A stretch of 64,000 nucleotides of DNA. It comes from Shewanella sp. CG12_big_fil_rev_8_21_14_0_65_47_15. GTDB lineage: Bacteria > Pseudomonadota > Gammaproteobacteria > Enterobacterales > Shewanellaceae. Both the position numbers and the translations under genes were made by a program. The DNA lies in assembly GCF_002783505.1 (NCBI RefSeq), contig NZ_PFGL01000048.1:1-64000 (forward strand). Reading direction: 5' to 3'. This document shows, in pieces, positions 55,948 through 64,000 of the stretch (within the stretch, counting starts at the first letter, position 1; every line of letters begins with the position of its first letter). The notes beneath the pieces were generated by a model. The model worked only from the letters and a program-made list of their open reading frames with translations, was not told the DNA's origin and ran no database searches.

Positions 55948-58122
55948 CTAATTACCGTGAACTTCACGTAATTGAGTTGGTGTATGGCAAACGGCACAGC
56001 TTTCCGATGCACGAGTTTGAACATCGGCTGCACTGGTACCATTTAGGATACCACCGTTAGTCTCAATGTGAGATTTAGTAGAATCAGACAGATATTTCTG
56101 GTGACAACTTAAACAAGCGCCAGCATCAGAGGATACCCATATATCAGCGCCATTGTTATTGATATCACCGTAGCGCCATGCACGTTCTGGAGCACGTCCT
56201 AAGGTAATACCTTTATCTGTGTGACAGGTTGAACAATCAGTTTTTAGTACAGTACCTGATTGAACGCCACCATACTTCAGATAATGGCCTTCACGCTCGT
56301 GGGCCTTCCAAGCAAAGCTAGTTGGAATTTTGCCACCTGGATAGTTTGAATCTGTCTTCAAGGTCTTATCCGAAGTATGGCAAGTCTGACAGTTTACACC
56401 ATTGTCATAATGGTGGATTTCTTGATTGTGACAACCTTGACACTTAGTTGGGTCAATGATTTCACGGCGGGTTTTGGCTGTTGCAGAGCTATCAACACCA
56501 GTATCTTTCCAGACAAAGTGATATGGTGCTTCTTTGACAGGAACCTTACGTACATCAGCTGTAGCACAATCAGTCATAACCACATCTGCAACACCGTAGC
56601 CACCATTGTTGAAACATACTTCTAATGCTGACCAGAGTTCGAATGTTTTACCGTTTGCATCGGCAGGTAAATTAAAACTGCTTCCTACTATAGAGTAAAC
56701 TTTCGTTGCCTCATTGTAGACGCCCGTTTTCAACTGAATACGGCGAGCACTGTAAGATGCATCAGCATAGCTTGGGTAATCTTTATCAGAATCCCATGCA
56801 ACTACGACACGTGAATCTTGGTTTACAAAGGCTTTATCGATAGCATTACCATCTTTATCAACAACTTGTACATCAAAGGTGATCTTACCAGTGTCATTTA
56901 CGCCAACATTACTGAATTTGATGCCCATGGCTTTAGTTTCAGAATAGGCTTTCAGTACATCACCATGACGCTTAACCGCACTACCAGTACCGCCGTAAGG
57001 CTCGGTAGCATTGTGGCAAGACGTACAATCTGTGCTGCTGTGGTGTGAAGATGGTTTTTCAGTATGGCAACCAATACAGGCTTGATTGCTTAAATCGGTT
57101 TTAAATAGATCAGCATTGGCTGGCGCACCAGTTCCTTCAACGTGACAAGCTGAGCACTCAACCGCAGGTTTTAATGGGAAACCGACATTGCCGTAGTCAA
57201 TGACTTTACCACCATAACCTACAATTTTATAAGGAGCTGGTACTTCTGCACCTGTTGCATCGAAGGTATGACGTTCGCCACCTTTGTGGATAGCATGGAT
57301 CATGTAAGTGAATTCAATGCTATTACCTGACTCTGGATCGCCTGAGGTCGCAGTATGGCAAGATGCACAGTTCTCAATATCAACTCTACGGCCACCGTGT
57401 AATTCTAGACTTTCAGGTTGGTGACAGGTGTAACAAGCTTGGATTGAAACGACATTGCGAGTTTGAATGCCTTCTGTTTTACCTGTTGATGGTTGCCAAT
57501 CTAAGTGAGCATTTGCCGCTAATTGCGGTAATTCAAGTTCTAACGTAGCTCTTTGAGTCGCGTCTGCATTATAAGTGACGGTTAAAGGCTCTGTTATATT
57601 CGCAATATTAGTCTGATAGGTGTAGCTATAACTACCATCGCCATTGTCTACTAAACATGTATCACACTTACTGGCAGCTTCGACGTTAGCTTGATATTGT
57701 GCCGAAGGGTTTAAATTATCGACGCCAGTTGGCGCAGTGCCTGGCTCTTTCTTGGCATTGATATAGGCTTGCCATTGGAAGCCACGATCAGCAGGTTTCG
57801 CTGGGTCGGCTGTTGCTTCAGTAACGTGAGTCAGCTGTGCGATACCAAAACGTATGTCGTGATCTTTCGTTAAACCAAGAACGGCAACACCGTTAGCATT
57901 TTCCAATGTAAAGTTAACAGTCACTTTACCCGCATCGACCGTAGCATTGGTAAAACTTGCTTTAAGTGTCGAAGTAGAGTCGATATTTACACCGACAACT
58001 CCTGGTTGACCGTCTTCACCATCTTTACCATCATCGCCACCGCAACCGACGAGTAGTAGAGAGAGTAAACCGGCACCCAACATCGCTTTTGTTGCGGTAT
58101 TGAAATTGAACCGTTTCATCAT
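55948..58122 (-). CDS. omcA: OmcA, surface decaheme lipoprotein
   Basis: A 724-residue lipoprotein: MMKRFNFNTATKAMLGAG leader, lipobox LLVGC (Cys27), then a GDDGKDGEDGQPG linker. Ten CXXCH motifs (CYTCH, CASCH, CSACH, CIGCH, CTSCH, CQGCH, CQTCH, CSTCH, CLSCH, CAVCH). The domain between the two pentaheme groups carries a wider cysteine pair, CX15C, where MtrC and MtrF have CX8C. OmcA works with MtrC on minerals. The start at 58122 has AGGGA upstream. It is transcribed alone, between a promoter region and a terminator. Confidence 0.96.
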   Translation of the reverse strand: MMKRFNFNTATKAMLGAGLLSLLLVGCGGDDGKDGEDGQPGVVGVNIDSTSTLKASFTNATVDAGKVTVNFTLENANGVAVLGLTKDHDIRFGIAQLTHVTEATADPAKPADRGFQWQAYINAKKEPGTAPTGVDNLNPSAQYQANVEAASKCDTCLVDNGDGSYSYTYQTNIANITEPLTVTYNADATQRATLELELPQLAANAHLDWQPSTGKTEGIQTRNVVSIQACYTCHQPESLELHGGRRVDIENCASCHTATSGDPESGNSIEFTYMIHAIHKGGERHTFDATGAEVPAPYKIVGYGGKVIDYGNVGFPLKPAVECSACHVEGTGAPANADLFKTDLSNQACIGCHTEKPSSHHSSTDCTSCHNATEPYGGTGSAVKRHGDVLKAYSETKAMGIKFSNVGVNDTGKITFDVQVVDKDGNAIDKAFVNQDSRVVVAWDSDKDYPSYADASYSARRIQLKTGVYNEATKVYSIVGSSFNLPADANGKTFELWSALEVCFNNGGYGVADVVMTDCATADVRKVPVKEAPYHFVWKDTGVDSSATAKTRREIIDPTKCQGCHNQEIHHYDNGVNCQTCHTSDKTLKTDSNYPGGKIPTSFAWKAHEREGHYLKYGGVQSGTVLKTDCSTCHTDKGITLGRAPERAWRYGDINNNGADIWVSSDAGACLSCHQKYLSDSTKSHIETNGGILNGTSAADVQTRASESCAVCHTPTQLREVHGN

Positions 58123-58270
58123 GATATTTCCCTGCAATAGTTGTAATCATCATCAAACACTTTGGTAGATAAGAATAAATCTCATTACCCGTATAAGATG
58201 TGTGGAATTAGTTTTCCATCTGTAAGGCTAACTAAGTCACTGGTATTTATCAGTCATTTTAAGTGGGTAA

Positions 58271-58304
58271 TGTGACTGAGATCTGACTATTTCTTTAGGG
58301 GTAG
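58271..58304. promoter_or_regulatory. Shared regulatory block upstream of omcA, CRP-like
   Basis: TGTGACTGAGATCTGACTAT and the next 14 bases match 55790-55823. TGTGA-N6-TCTGA resembles a CRP site. It lies 149 bp before the omcA start. Confidence 0.55.
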
Positions 58305-58370
58305 ATGACTGCATAGTATGAGTTCCTTTTATATCTGCAGTTGCTGGTCTTTTGGACCAGCATCAGAGGG

Positions 58371-60290
58371 TTAGTTTATTGGGTGCATTTTTAGTACGTC
58401 GGCCACAGCACCTTGTCCATGACAGAAAGTGCAAGTTTCGGTGCCTGCGGTTGCATCGGCTTTGGTTCCCGCAAACATTGCACCTTGCTGCATCATGTGG
58501 CTATGGGTTGCATCGCTGGTGTGACAGTTACTGCACACCGCAGCAATAGGGCTGGTAAATGTACCGTTATTGAGGGCTAGGGGTTGTACAGCCTCATTTA
58601 GCGGCAAGGCAACCGTAGAGATACCCGCGGCATCTTTGACATGGCACTGGGCACAGTTACCTATTTTTCCTGGGTAGTTTAGACTTTCAAAGCCAGCAAA
58701 CTGACTGGTGTGAATACCGTGGATCAACTGCTTAAAGTCAAATGACGTGGTGGAAGGGTTTGCCGCCGTGGCATCGGCCAGCATATTGGCATTATGGCAT
58801 AGCTGACATTGACCACCGAGATCGTTGCGTGAGCCGTGAATATTAAGCTTTTGATCGCCATGGCAATTGCCGCAGGTTGCATTACTAACGACGGTACGGC
58901 GTCCTTCGGTGCTTAATGCTGCCATATCAAAATAGCTGTGGCTGGCTTTAATCACTAGTACTTCTGCTAGTTCAGTACTGCAGTCCACCAGAACCCTGTC
59001 TTTAGCGCAGACTCGGCCTTGAATTGCGAGTCCGCCGTGATCCGCTTCAGTTCCCGTAGGCACAGTAAGACCCGAAATCGTATAGGTATAAATGCCATTC
59101 GAGCCTGACACTGGGGCGGATTCCGGCAGTTTAATCGAGCGGGCAGAGCGAGTGGTATAATCAAAACTGGTTCCCCAGTTGGCATAAACCCTTAAGTCAC
59201 TGATAAATTTTAGCTTATCTGCACTATCGCTGTAGACGGTGCCTGTGGTTGGGTTTATCAGTTTAACGGTGACTGTGACAGTTCCACTGGCATCCATACT
59301 GGCACTGGTGATGCTAGGGTTAAACTGCATGAGTGCAGCGGTTTGATCTTCATCACTGTGTACATTTGCAGTCCACTCTGCGTTATGGCAAGCCACGCAA
59401 TTGCTGTTATCCATTTGTACTGGATGACCTTCTCCTGCAGGGAAATTAATTTGTGTGTGGCAGGCGCCGCAAGCTTGCATTGTGGGGACTCTATGCCAGT
59501 TTTGCTGTTCGGCTAACGCTGGATTATCGGCATGACAGGTTTGGCAATCACTGATGGGTTGCGGGAAACCGGTTAAATGCTTGCTGTGGATCATTTGTGG
59601 GAAAATATCCGCTGGGTTACTGACTTTTTTGCTGTTATGACAGGTGACGCAGGTTTCGATTTGATTATATTTACTGCCATGGAAAGCAAGATTGCTGTGG
59701 CAACTATTACAGGTTTCTATGGTGACTAAGTTGCGGGTGTAGGCGACAGTCTGTCCGGATGATTGCCAGTCATAGTGTTGATTGGTAATGGGTAAGGGCG
59801 TGTTATCGGCAAGTTTATCGCCGCCGATTTTGACCACCATTCTTTGGGTCGCTTCGGGCATAAACGTCACCCCATTCATGCCATTAAACGGTGCACTGAA
59901 GGTGTAACTGTAGTGACCGTTTTTATGATCTGTGAAGGTACCTGGGCAACTTGTCGCACAGGTTTCGGCGGTAAAGTGTTGCCATTCGCTGCTATTCCCG
60001 GCCCCCGTAAAACCTTGTGGAAGCAATTGCGCAGCGATAAAGGTGGCCGATGGAATACCAATAATGGCCTCGTCATCTTGGTTACTCACTTGAAAGTCAA
60101 CTTGAGCAATGCCTTCCAGCAGGGTGACTTTGTCCACTATCAGGTTTAGATCGGTAATAGTAAGCGCTGGGGGCTTTCCTGGCTCACCTGAGTTTCCATC
60201 TTTTCCATCATCACCGCCGCAGGCGGTAAATAGGGTGACAAAGGCCAGCATCAGACTGAATTGAGTGCTAAATCTTGCAAACTTGTTCAT
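58371..60290 (-). CDS. mtrF: MtrF, surface decaheme lipoprotein (MtrC paralogue)
   Basis: A 639-residue lipoprotein with lipobox LFTAC (Cys24) and the linker GDDGKDGNSGEPG. Ten CXXCH motifs (CNSCH, CVTCH, CQTCH, CGACH, CVACH, CGNCH, CQLCH, CAQCH, CSNCH, CTFCH) and the CX8C pair (CAKDRVLVDC) in the middle domain. The length equals that of MR-1 MtrF. It is the outer cytochrome of the MtrDEF conduit, a paralogue of MtrCAB. It ends the mtrDEF operon; a weak hairpin (GCTGGTC/GACCAGC, 58343-58361) follows. Confidence 0.95.
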   Translation of the reverse strand: MNKFARFSTQFSLMLAFVTLFTACGGDDGKDGNSGEPGKPPALTITDLNLIVDKVTLLEGIAQVDFQVSNQDDEAIIGIPSATFIAAQLLPQGFTGAGNSSEWQHFTAETCATSCPGTFTDHKNGHYSYTFSAPFNGMNGVTFMPEATQRMVVKIGGDKLADNTPLPITNQHYDWQSSGQTVAYTRNLVTIETCNSCHSNLAFHGSKYNQIETCVTCHNSKKVSNPADIFPQMIHSKHLTGFPQPISDCQTCHADNPALAEQQNWHRVPTMQACGACHTQINFPAGEGHPVQMDNSNCVACHNAEWTANVHSDEDQTAALMQFNPSITSASMDASGTVTVTVKLINPTTGTVYSDSADKLKFISDLRVYANWGTSFDYTTRSARSIKLPESAPVSGSNGIYTYTISGLTVPTGTEADHGGLAIQGRVCAKDRVLVDCSTELAEVLVIKASHSYFDMAALSTEGRRTVVSNATCGNCHGDQKLNIHGSRNDLGGQCQLCHNANMLADATAANPSTTSFDFKQLIHGIHTSQFAGFESLNYPGKIGNCAQCHVKDAAGISTVALPLNEAVQPLALNNGTFTSPIAAVCSNCHTSDATHSHMMQQGAMFAGTKADATAGTETCTFCHGQGAVADVLKMHPIN

Positions 60291-60325
60291 ATTTCTATCC
60301 TTGGAATACGCTGTAAATACCTAAG

Positions 60326-62464
60326 TTACATTTGGTAGCTTAAGGTCAAGCCTAGGTAATGGGCGTTATAGTCATGGGTCATATCGCCGAAACTGAGCAC
60401 ATTGGGGGTGCTATCCCACGTAGTGCCTTGGTTTTGCCAGTTCGCATCTTGATATTTCTCGAATAACCAATCGACACGCAGTGACATACTCTCGGCAAAC
60501 TTATATTTGGCGTAGGCATTAATATTGTGTTTGCGGGTGTAGTAGTCGCCGTAGGGACTGGTGATACCATAGGTGACGTCTGTGTCACTCTGACCATTCG
60601 AATAGCTATAATCCAAGCCTATGTCGAGGTGGTTATCGAATAGATTTTGATAGACTATGCCTGCGCCAATAAGGGTGGATTTCTCTTCGGATGTACTGTA
60701 CCAATCGGGGGTAGAGAAGGTGTTACTCCCCGCTTGGTCAGAGTCGCGCCAATCTTGATTGAGGTAGGCATTTAAACTGAGATCATTGCTGACGACATAT
60801 TGTGCCGATACGTCATAACCTAGGTAGGACACTTGAGTGAGACCCACTTGGGTATGGTGATAATCGTCATCGACACTGTGTAAGCTGGCGCCCAGCGAGA
60901 GGCCAATATCAGTTTGATAATCTGTGTGTAAGGTGACTTTCTGTCTTTTTCTGTCCGCAAGATAGGATTTACGTAGCCAAGGGTTACTGGGACTCTGGGT
61001 TGTTGCTACCGGATCGTATTCACTCCCATCCCGCTCCAGTGCTTCTCCTTTTAACCAGGCCGACCAAGTGGGCGAATAACGATAACTCAGTTTAGCAAAT
61101 ACGCCGTACTCATCGACGGATTGCCGATCAAGCTCGGAGTAATCATTTTCATCACGAATGTAGCCCGCTTCGGCATAGGCCGATGATGTAAAACGGTATT
61201 TACCTTTAAGTTCGAACTTTTTGGTTTGTTTATCATAGAGGCTGTTTTGCGCCGTGCCCTGGTGAAAACTGTCGGTGATAACCTGTGGAAAGTCTAACTT
61301 CTTGGTTTTATTGTCCCTATCTTGATAGTTATAGCTTGCCTGTACGCTGAAATCTTGGGTGATCCGCCCTGAATATTTCAGGATCATCTCGAGGATATCC
61401 ACTTGGCCTTCTAGGCTATCTGTGGGTAATACAGGCGAGGGACCATTGATAGTGGCTGGGACAAATGCCTCATCTTGGGACATGCGGCTAAAACCTGTGT
61501 GCATGAGCACATTATGACCATTGGCACCACCGGAGGCTTCTGCTGCCACTCGATAGGCCTTATTGTCAGGGTCAACTGCATTCTGCCCTATATATGCGGC
61601 ACCAAAGGTGGGTGTGTAAGCCGATTGCCACTGCAATGCCTGGTGATCATTTTTATATTGGCTCATCTGGCTATTGATACCAGCCTGCCAACCCGTACCA
61701 CTAAAATAAATGCTAGCATCGACTTGATCGTTACTGTCATCAATGGGTTGAGCGAGCATCACACTATTGGTGAGTATATTAGCACTGGTTTTTTTTGCAC
61801 CGCTGCGGTCTTCATGTTGGTAGCTTAGTGAGGCTTTATACTGACTGTTCGATGACATTTTGCCCGCATAGTAACCACCGAGTGTGAAGCGATCCCGCTG
61901 CAGGCTCAAATCTTGATTAACTAGGCTGCTCTGCAACATAGGCATAGTTTGCGTGGTGCCGCCCGTGACCCAGTTATCGGGTAACAGCATCTTATCTTGT
62001 TCTGCAACATAGGGGCTCTTTAACTGATTGTGGTTATAGTTTGCTAAGCCTCGATAACCTAAGTTGATTTGGTAGTTACCCGGTCTTCCAGTGGAGAGTT
62101 TGGCCGAGCCTGCATCATAACCTAAGTTATCGATAACGAGTTGGGTTTGATAACCCGTCGGTGTTTTGTACTGCATATCGGCACCGACGGCGCCAACGAG
62201 GCCATCCTTATCCGTACCTGTCACATTTCCGAAGCGGCTGTCTTCGCCGTCATTGTAGGCGAGGGTGGCACTTACCTCACCAGTATGGCCCGTTTTAGGT
62301 TGGCATTGCTTACAACTCCATGCCGCAGTTTTAATGTTATCGCGATTGGCTTTTTGTAGCTCATAGCCTTCGGCATGGGCTTGAGTGAGGGCGCTGCTTA
62401 TCGCCCAAGCAAGCAAAGTGAGTGAAAAACAAGCGCTATGATGAGACATTTTAGCTATTTGCAT
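60326..62464 (-). CDS. mtrE: MtrE, outer-membrane beta-barrel (MtrB paralogue)
   Basis: A 712-residue barrel protein when started at ATG 62464, which has AAGGGAATGATC before it. Signal peptide near SLTLLAWAISSALTQAHA, then the CxxC pair (SCKQC, Cys51 and Cys54) like that of MtrB, followed by many amphipathic strands. It should hold MtrD in the outer membrane beside MtrF. It lies 13 bp after mtrD and 35 bp before mtrF. Confidence 0.94.
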   Translation of the reverse strand: MQIAKMSHHSACFSLTLLAWAISSALTQAHAEGYELQKANRDNIKTAAWSCKQCQPKTGHTGEVSATLAYNDGEDSRFGNVTGTDKDGLVGAVGADMQYKTPTGYQTQLVIDNLGYDAGSAKLSTGRPGNYQINLGYRGLANYNHNQLKSPYVAEQDKMLLPDNWVTGGTTQTMPMLQSSLVNQDLSLQRDRFTLGGYYAGKMSSNSQYKASLSYQHEDRSGAKKTSANILTNSVMLAQPIDDSNDQVDASIYFSGTGWQAGINSQMSQYKNDHQALQWQSAYTPTFGAAYIGQNAVDPDNKAYRVAAEASGGANGHNVLMHTGFSRMSQDEAFVPATINGPSPVLPTDSLEGQVDILEMILKYSGRITQDFSVQASYNYQDRDNKTKKLDFPQVITDSFHQGTAQNSLYDKQTKKFELKGKYRFTSSAYAEAGYIRDENDYSELDRQSVDEYGVFAKLSYRYSPTWSAWLKGEALERDGSEYDPVATTQSPSNPWLRKSYLADRKRQKVTLHTDYQTDIGLSLGASLHSVDDDYHHTQVGLTQVSYLGYDVSAQYVVSNDLSLNAYLNQDWRDSDQAGSNTFSTPDWYSTSEEKSTLIGAGIVYQNLFDNHLDIGLDYSYSNGQSDTDVTYGITSPYGDYYTRKHNINAYAKYKFAESMSLRVDWLFEKYQDANWQNQGTTWDSTPNVLSFGDMTHDYNAHYLGLTLSYQM

Positions 62465-62477
62465 GATCATTCCCTTG

Positions 62478-63443
62478 TTATCTCTGTAGTAACTTGCCCG
62501 ATGGATGGTTTGAACCATGTATTTGCCCATGGCAATTCATACAGGAATTGCCCGAGGTGAAGGCATTGGTTTGATTGCCGAAGTAAGCATTGCTGCTATG
62601 ACCATCGGAAGCGTGACACTGCTGACACAACTGGGGTAGCTTACTAATTAACATTGCCTCATTGACGCTACCATGGGGGTTATGGCAATTAGCACAGTTG
62701 TCTGTGACAGGGGCATGTTCCCATAGCTTGGGCCCCCGTTTTTCGGCGTGGCAGCTATAGCAATTTTCATTCACGCTCATTTGCTTCAAGCTTGAATCGT
62801 TTAAACTGCCATGGGGGTTATGGCAATCGCTACACACCATTTGTTGCCACTGCAACGGATGGGCAGAGCGTTTGTGGATGTCGGCTTTTTGCTGGGTATG
62901 ACACTGGCTACAGATGGCGACTTCGTTGGCCTTATCACCGATAGGATCTTTTGCTGTATGAACTTGATGGCAGCTGCTGCAGGCGATATCGGCGTTATCG
63001 TGGTGATTACCTTTCCAGGCAATGCGTTGGTCGTCATTGTGGCAGCTCATGCAGACACTATTTTGTTTTTGAGCAGGTACCGGAGAATCTTGGCCAAAGG
63101 TAATCATTGGCTCTTTGCCTCCTTTATTATGGGTGCCGAGCGGACCGTGGCAGGCCTCACACTGCAAATCTGCCATCGGGGAGTCTTTTATAGTGGGGTT
63201 GCCATGCACACCATCAAATATTGCCATTACCACGGCACTTTTTTTGTGGCACATCAGGCAAGTATCTGCCCCCTTCGCAGAGTATTGACCTTCGGCAAAT
63301 TTTTTGTCTAATGTTGCTACAACTTCCTCTGGGCTTTTATCATCCCAGGGGGTTGCCGGGGCCGAAAGGCTCACTATTGCCAACATAACAGCAAACATAG
63401 CTTTCACTATGCTATTGAACTTTAGCCTTATATCCATGTTCAT
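62478..63443 (-). CDS. mtrD: MtrD, periplasmic decaheme cytochrome (MtrA paralogue)
   Basis: A 321-residue protein with signal peptide ([19 protein letters not shown]) and ten CXXCH motifs in MtrA order: CLMCH, CEACH, CMSCH, CSSCH, CSQCH, CSDCH, CYSCH, CANCH, CQQCH, CMNCH. Large blocks are the same as in MtrA ([24 protein letters not shown]). It is first in the mtrDEF operon. SD-like GGGAAAAG before ATG. Confidence 0.95.
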   Translation of the reverse strand: MNMDIRLKFNSIVKAMFAVMLAIVSLSAPATPWDDKSPEEVVATLDKKFAEGQYSAKGADTCLMCHKKSAVVMAIFDGVHGNPTIKDSPMADLQCEACHGPLGTHNKGGKEPMITFGQDSPVPAQKQNSVCMSCHNDDQRIAWKGNHHDNADIACSSCHQVHTAKDPIGDKANEVAICSQCHTQQKADIHKRSAHPLQWQQMVCSDCHNPHGSLNDSSLKQMSVNENCYSCHAEKRGPKLWEHAPVTDNCANCHNPHGSVNEAMLISKLPQLCQQCHASDGHSSNAYFGNQTNAFTSGNSCMNCHGQIHGSNHPSGKLLQR

Positions 63444-63606
63444 CTTTTCCCGAGTGCGTTTTATTTGTTATTTTCCAAGCTTTCGATATTGCTAATTTAG
63501 CCCAATCAAGTTGATTAATATTAGAACATCTTTATGACAACCGCTTAACATTTTGGCGGGGTTTTGACTGTAAAGAGGGATGATTTCGCTGGTTATAATG
63601 ACTAAA

Positions 63607-63622
63607 TGTGACTTGGGTCACA
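63607..63622. promoter_or_regulatory. CRP site between mtrD and feoA
   Basis: TGTGACTTGGGTCACA: a perfect TGTGA-N6-TCACA palindrome, 164 bp before the mtrD start. TGTGACTTGG is shared with the mtrC block. It could also serve feoA. A 66-codon minus-strand ORF crosses it and is not considered real. Confidence 0.7.
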
Positions 63623-63749
63623 CTCGTGTTCGGTGGCTGTTTGTTTACCTTCTTTTTAACTTTGGGAGTGGATGAGGCTGAATATGGATTTTTATTTTCT
63701 GCAGGCCGTTTATTCATGGGGATTTTTGTCACATAATACCCAACACAAT

Positions 63750-63768
63750 TGAAAATTATTATCGTTAC
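63750..63768. promoter_or_regulatory. Fur-box-like sequence upstream of feoA
   Basis: TGAAAATTATTATCGTTAC resembles the Fur consensus GATAATGATAATCATTATC. It lies about 100 bp before feoA, where Fur control is expected. The rest of the 423-bp gap shows no other gene. Confidence 0.5.
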
Positions 63769-63866
63769 CAGTCAAAAATATTGATCTAGGTAAAATTATT
63801 CGGTTTATGGCTCAGTTACAATGGACACAGTTTTCAAGCTGAAGCGGTTGCAAGGTGGAATACATA

Positions 63867-64000
63867 ATGAAGTTAAGCGAACTCAGTCCCGGTGATCGTG
63901 GCATTATTTCTGAAATCGGGCGATTAGATCTGCCGCAGACAGTGAAGCGCAAATTATTATCCATGGGGATCACGCCGAATACGCGATTTGCTTTGATCCG
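63867..64000 (+). CDS. feoA: FeoA, ferrous iron transport protein A (cut by window edge)
   Basis: The first 44 codons: MKLSELSPGDRGIISEIGR followed by LDLPQTVKRKLLSMGITPNT, the SH3-like start of FeoA. FeoA assists FeoB in Fe(II) uptake; feoB is expected just beyond the window. AAGGTGG lies before the ATG. It is divergent from mtrD, as in MR-1. Confidence 0.92.
   Translation, partial: MKLSELSPGDRGIISEIGRLDLPQTVKRKLLSMGITPNTRFALI

Noticed and set aside
58343..58361. Hairpin after mtrF as a full terminator
   Set aside because: The stem is only seven pairs and no T tract follows, so it is mentioned only as weak.
63532..63732. 66-codon lysine-rich minus-strand ORF between mtrD and feoA
   Set aside because: GTG start without Shine-Dalgarno, composition not protein-like, and it covers the CRP site; more likely regulatory DNA.

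Overview
The window looks like chromosome of a Shewanella species of the S. oneidensis group. The strongest evidence is at the right end. There mtrD-mtrE-mtrF, omcA and mtrC-mtrA-mtrB (extracellular electron transfer, five decaheme cytochromes of 10 CXXCH motifs each plus two outer-membrane barrels) lie in the MR-1 order and are followed by the divergent start of feoA. The oleABCD hydrocarbon cluster, the aga GalNAc-use locus and a PanP-type aspartate decarboxylase fit the same genus.

Layout. 1-2900: the N-terminal part of a Y1 (HUH) transposase on the minus strand, a frameshifted gene remnant, and two copies of an imperfect palindromic repeat. 2900-8730: housekeeping and small genes (VOC protein, DUF502 membrane protein, BCCT transporter, HNH protein, DUF1289 protein, methyltransferase). 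8983-14072: oleABCD, which condenses two fatty acyl groups and converts the product to a long-chain olefin. 14100-21840: small proteins, a TerC/Alx membrane protein with a possible RNA switch in its leader, a secreted single-CXXCH protein, a phosphohexomutase, a second VOC protein, a GyrI-like protein and a WYL regulator.

21871-33296: the N-acetylgalactosamine locus. A TonB-dependent receptor is divergent from agaR, a Tat-exported GH109 alpha-N-acetylgalactosaminidase, agaZ, agaS, agaK, agaA and agaP. The implied flow is outer-membrane uptake, release of GalNAc, inner-membrane transport, phosphorylation, deacetylation, deamination/isomerisation and entry into the tagatose-6-phosphate branch. 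Several TTTCGAAAG-like half-sites in the divergent intergenic region are candidate AgaR operators. 33286-36137: azlCD, an AraC-type regulator and a small membrane protein.

36200-39780 is an accessory island. A Phd/RelE-type toxin-antitoxin pair lies between two copies of a repeat, followed by a 1-kb non-coding stretch. Next comes a translationally coupled two-gene unit (hydrophobic-hairpin protein plus four-helix membrane protein) that has the look of a membrane-attacking toxin with its immunity protein. 39784-50300: panP, a glycerate kinase/GntP permease pair with a CdaR-type regulator, a periplasmic catalase-like protein, an M4 protease, a uracil-DNA-glycosylase-family protein and a membrane protein. 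50451-64000: the mtr/omc locus, with CRP-like sites about 150-175 bp ahead of omcA, mtrC and mtrD, then feoA cut by the window edge.

All assignments come from reading the translated sequence and recalling families; no database search was run. I saw no tRNA, rRNA or CRISPR array.
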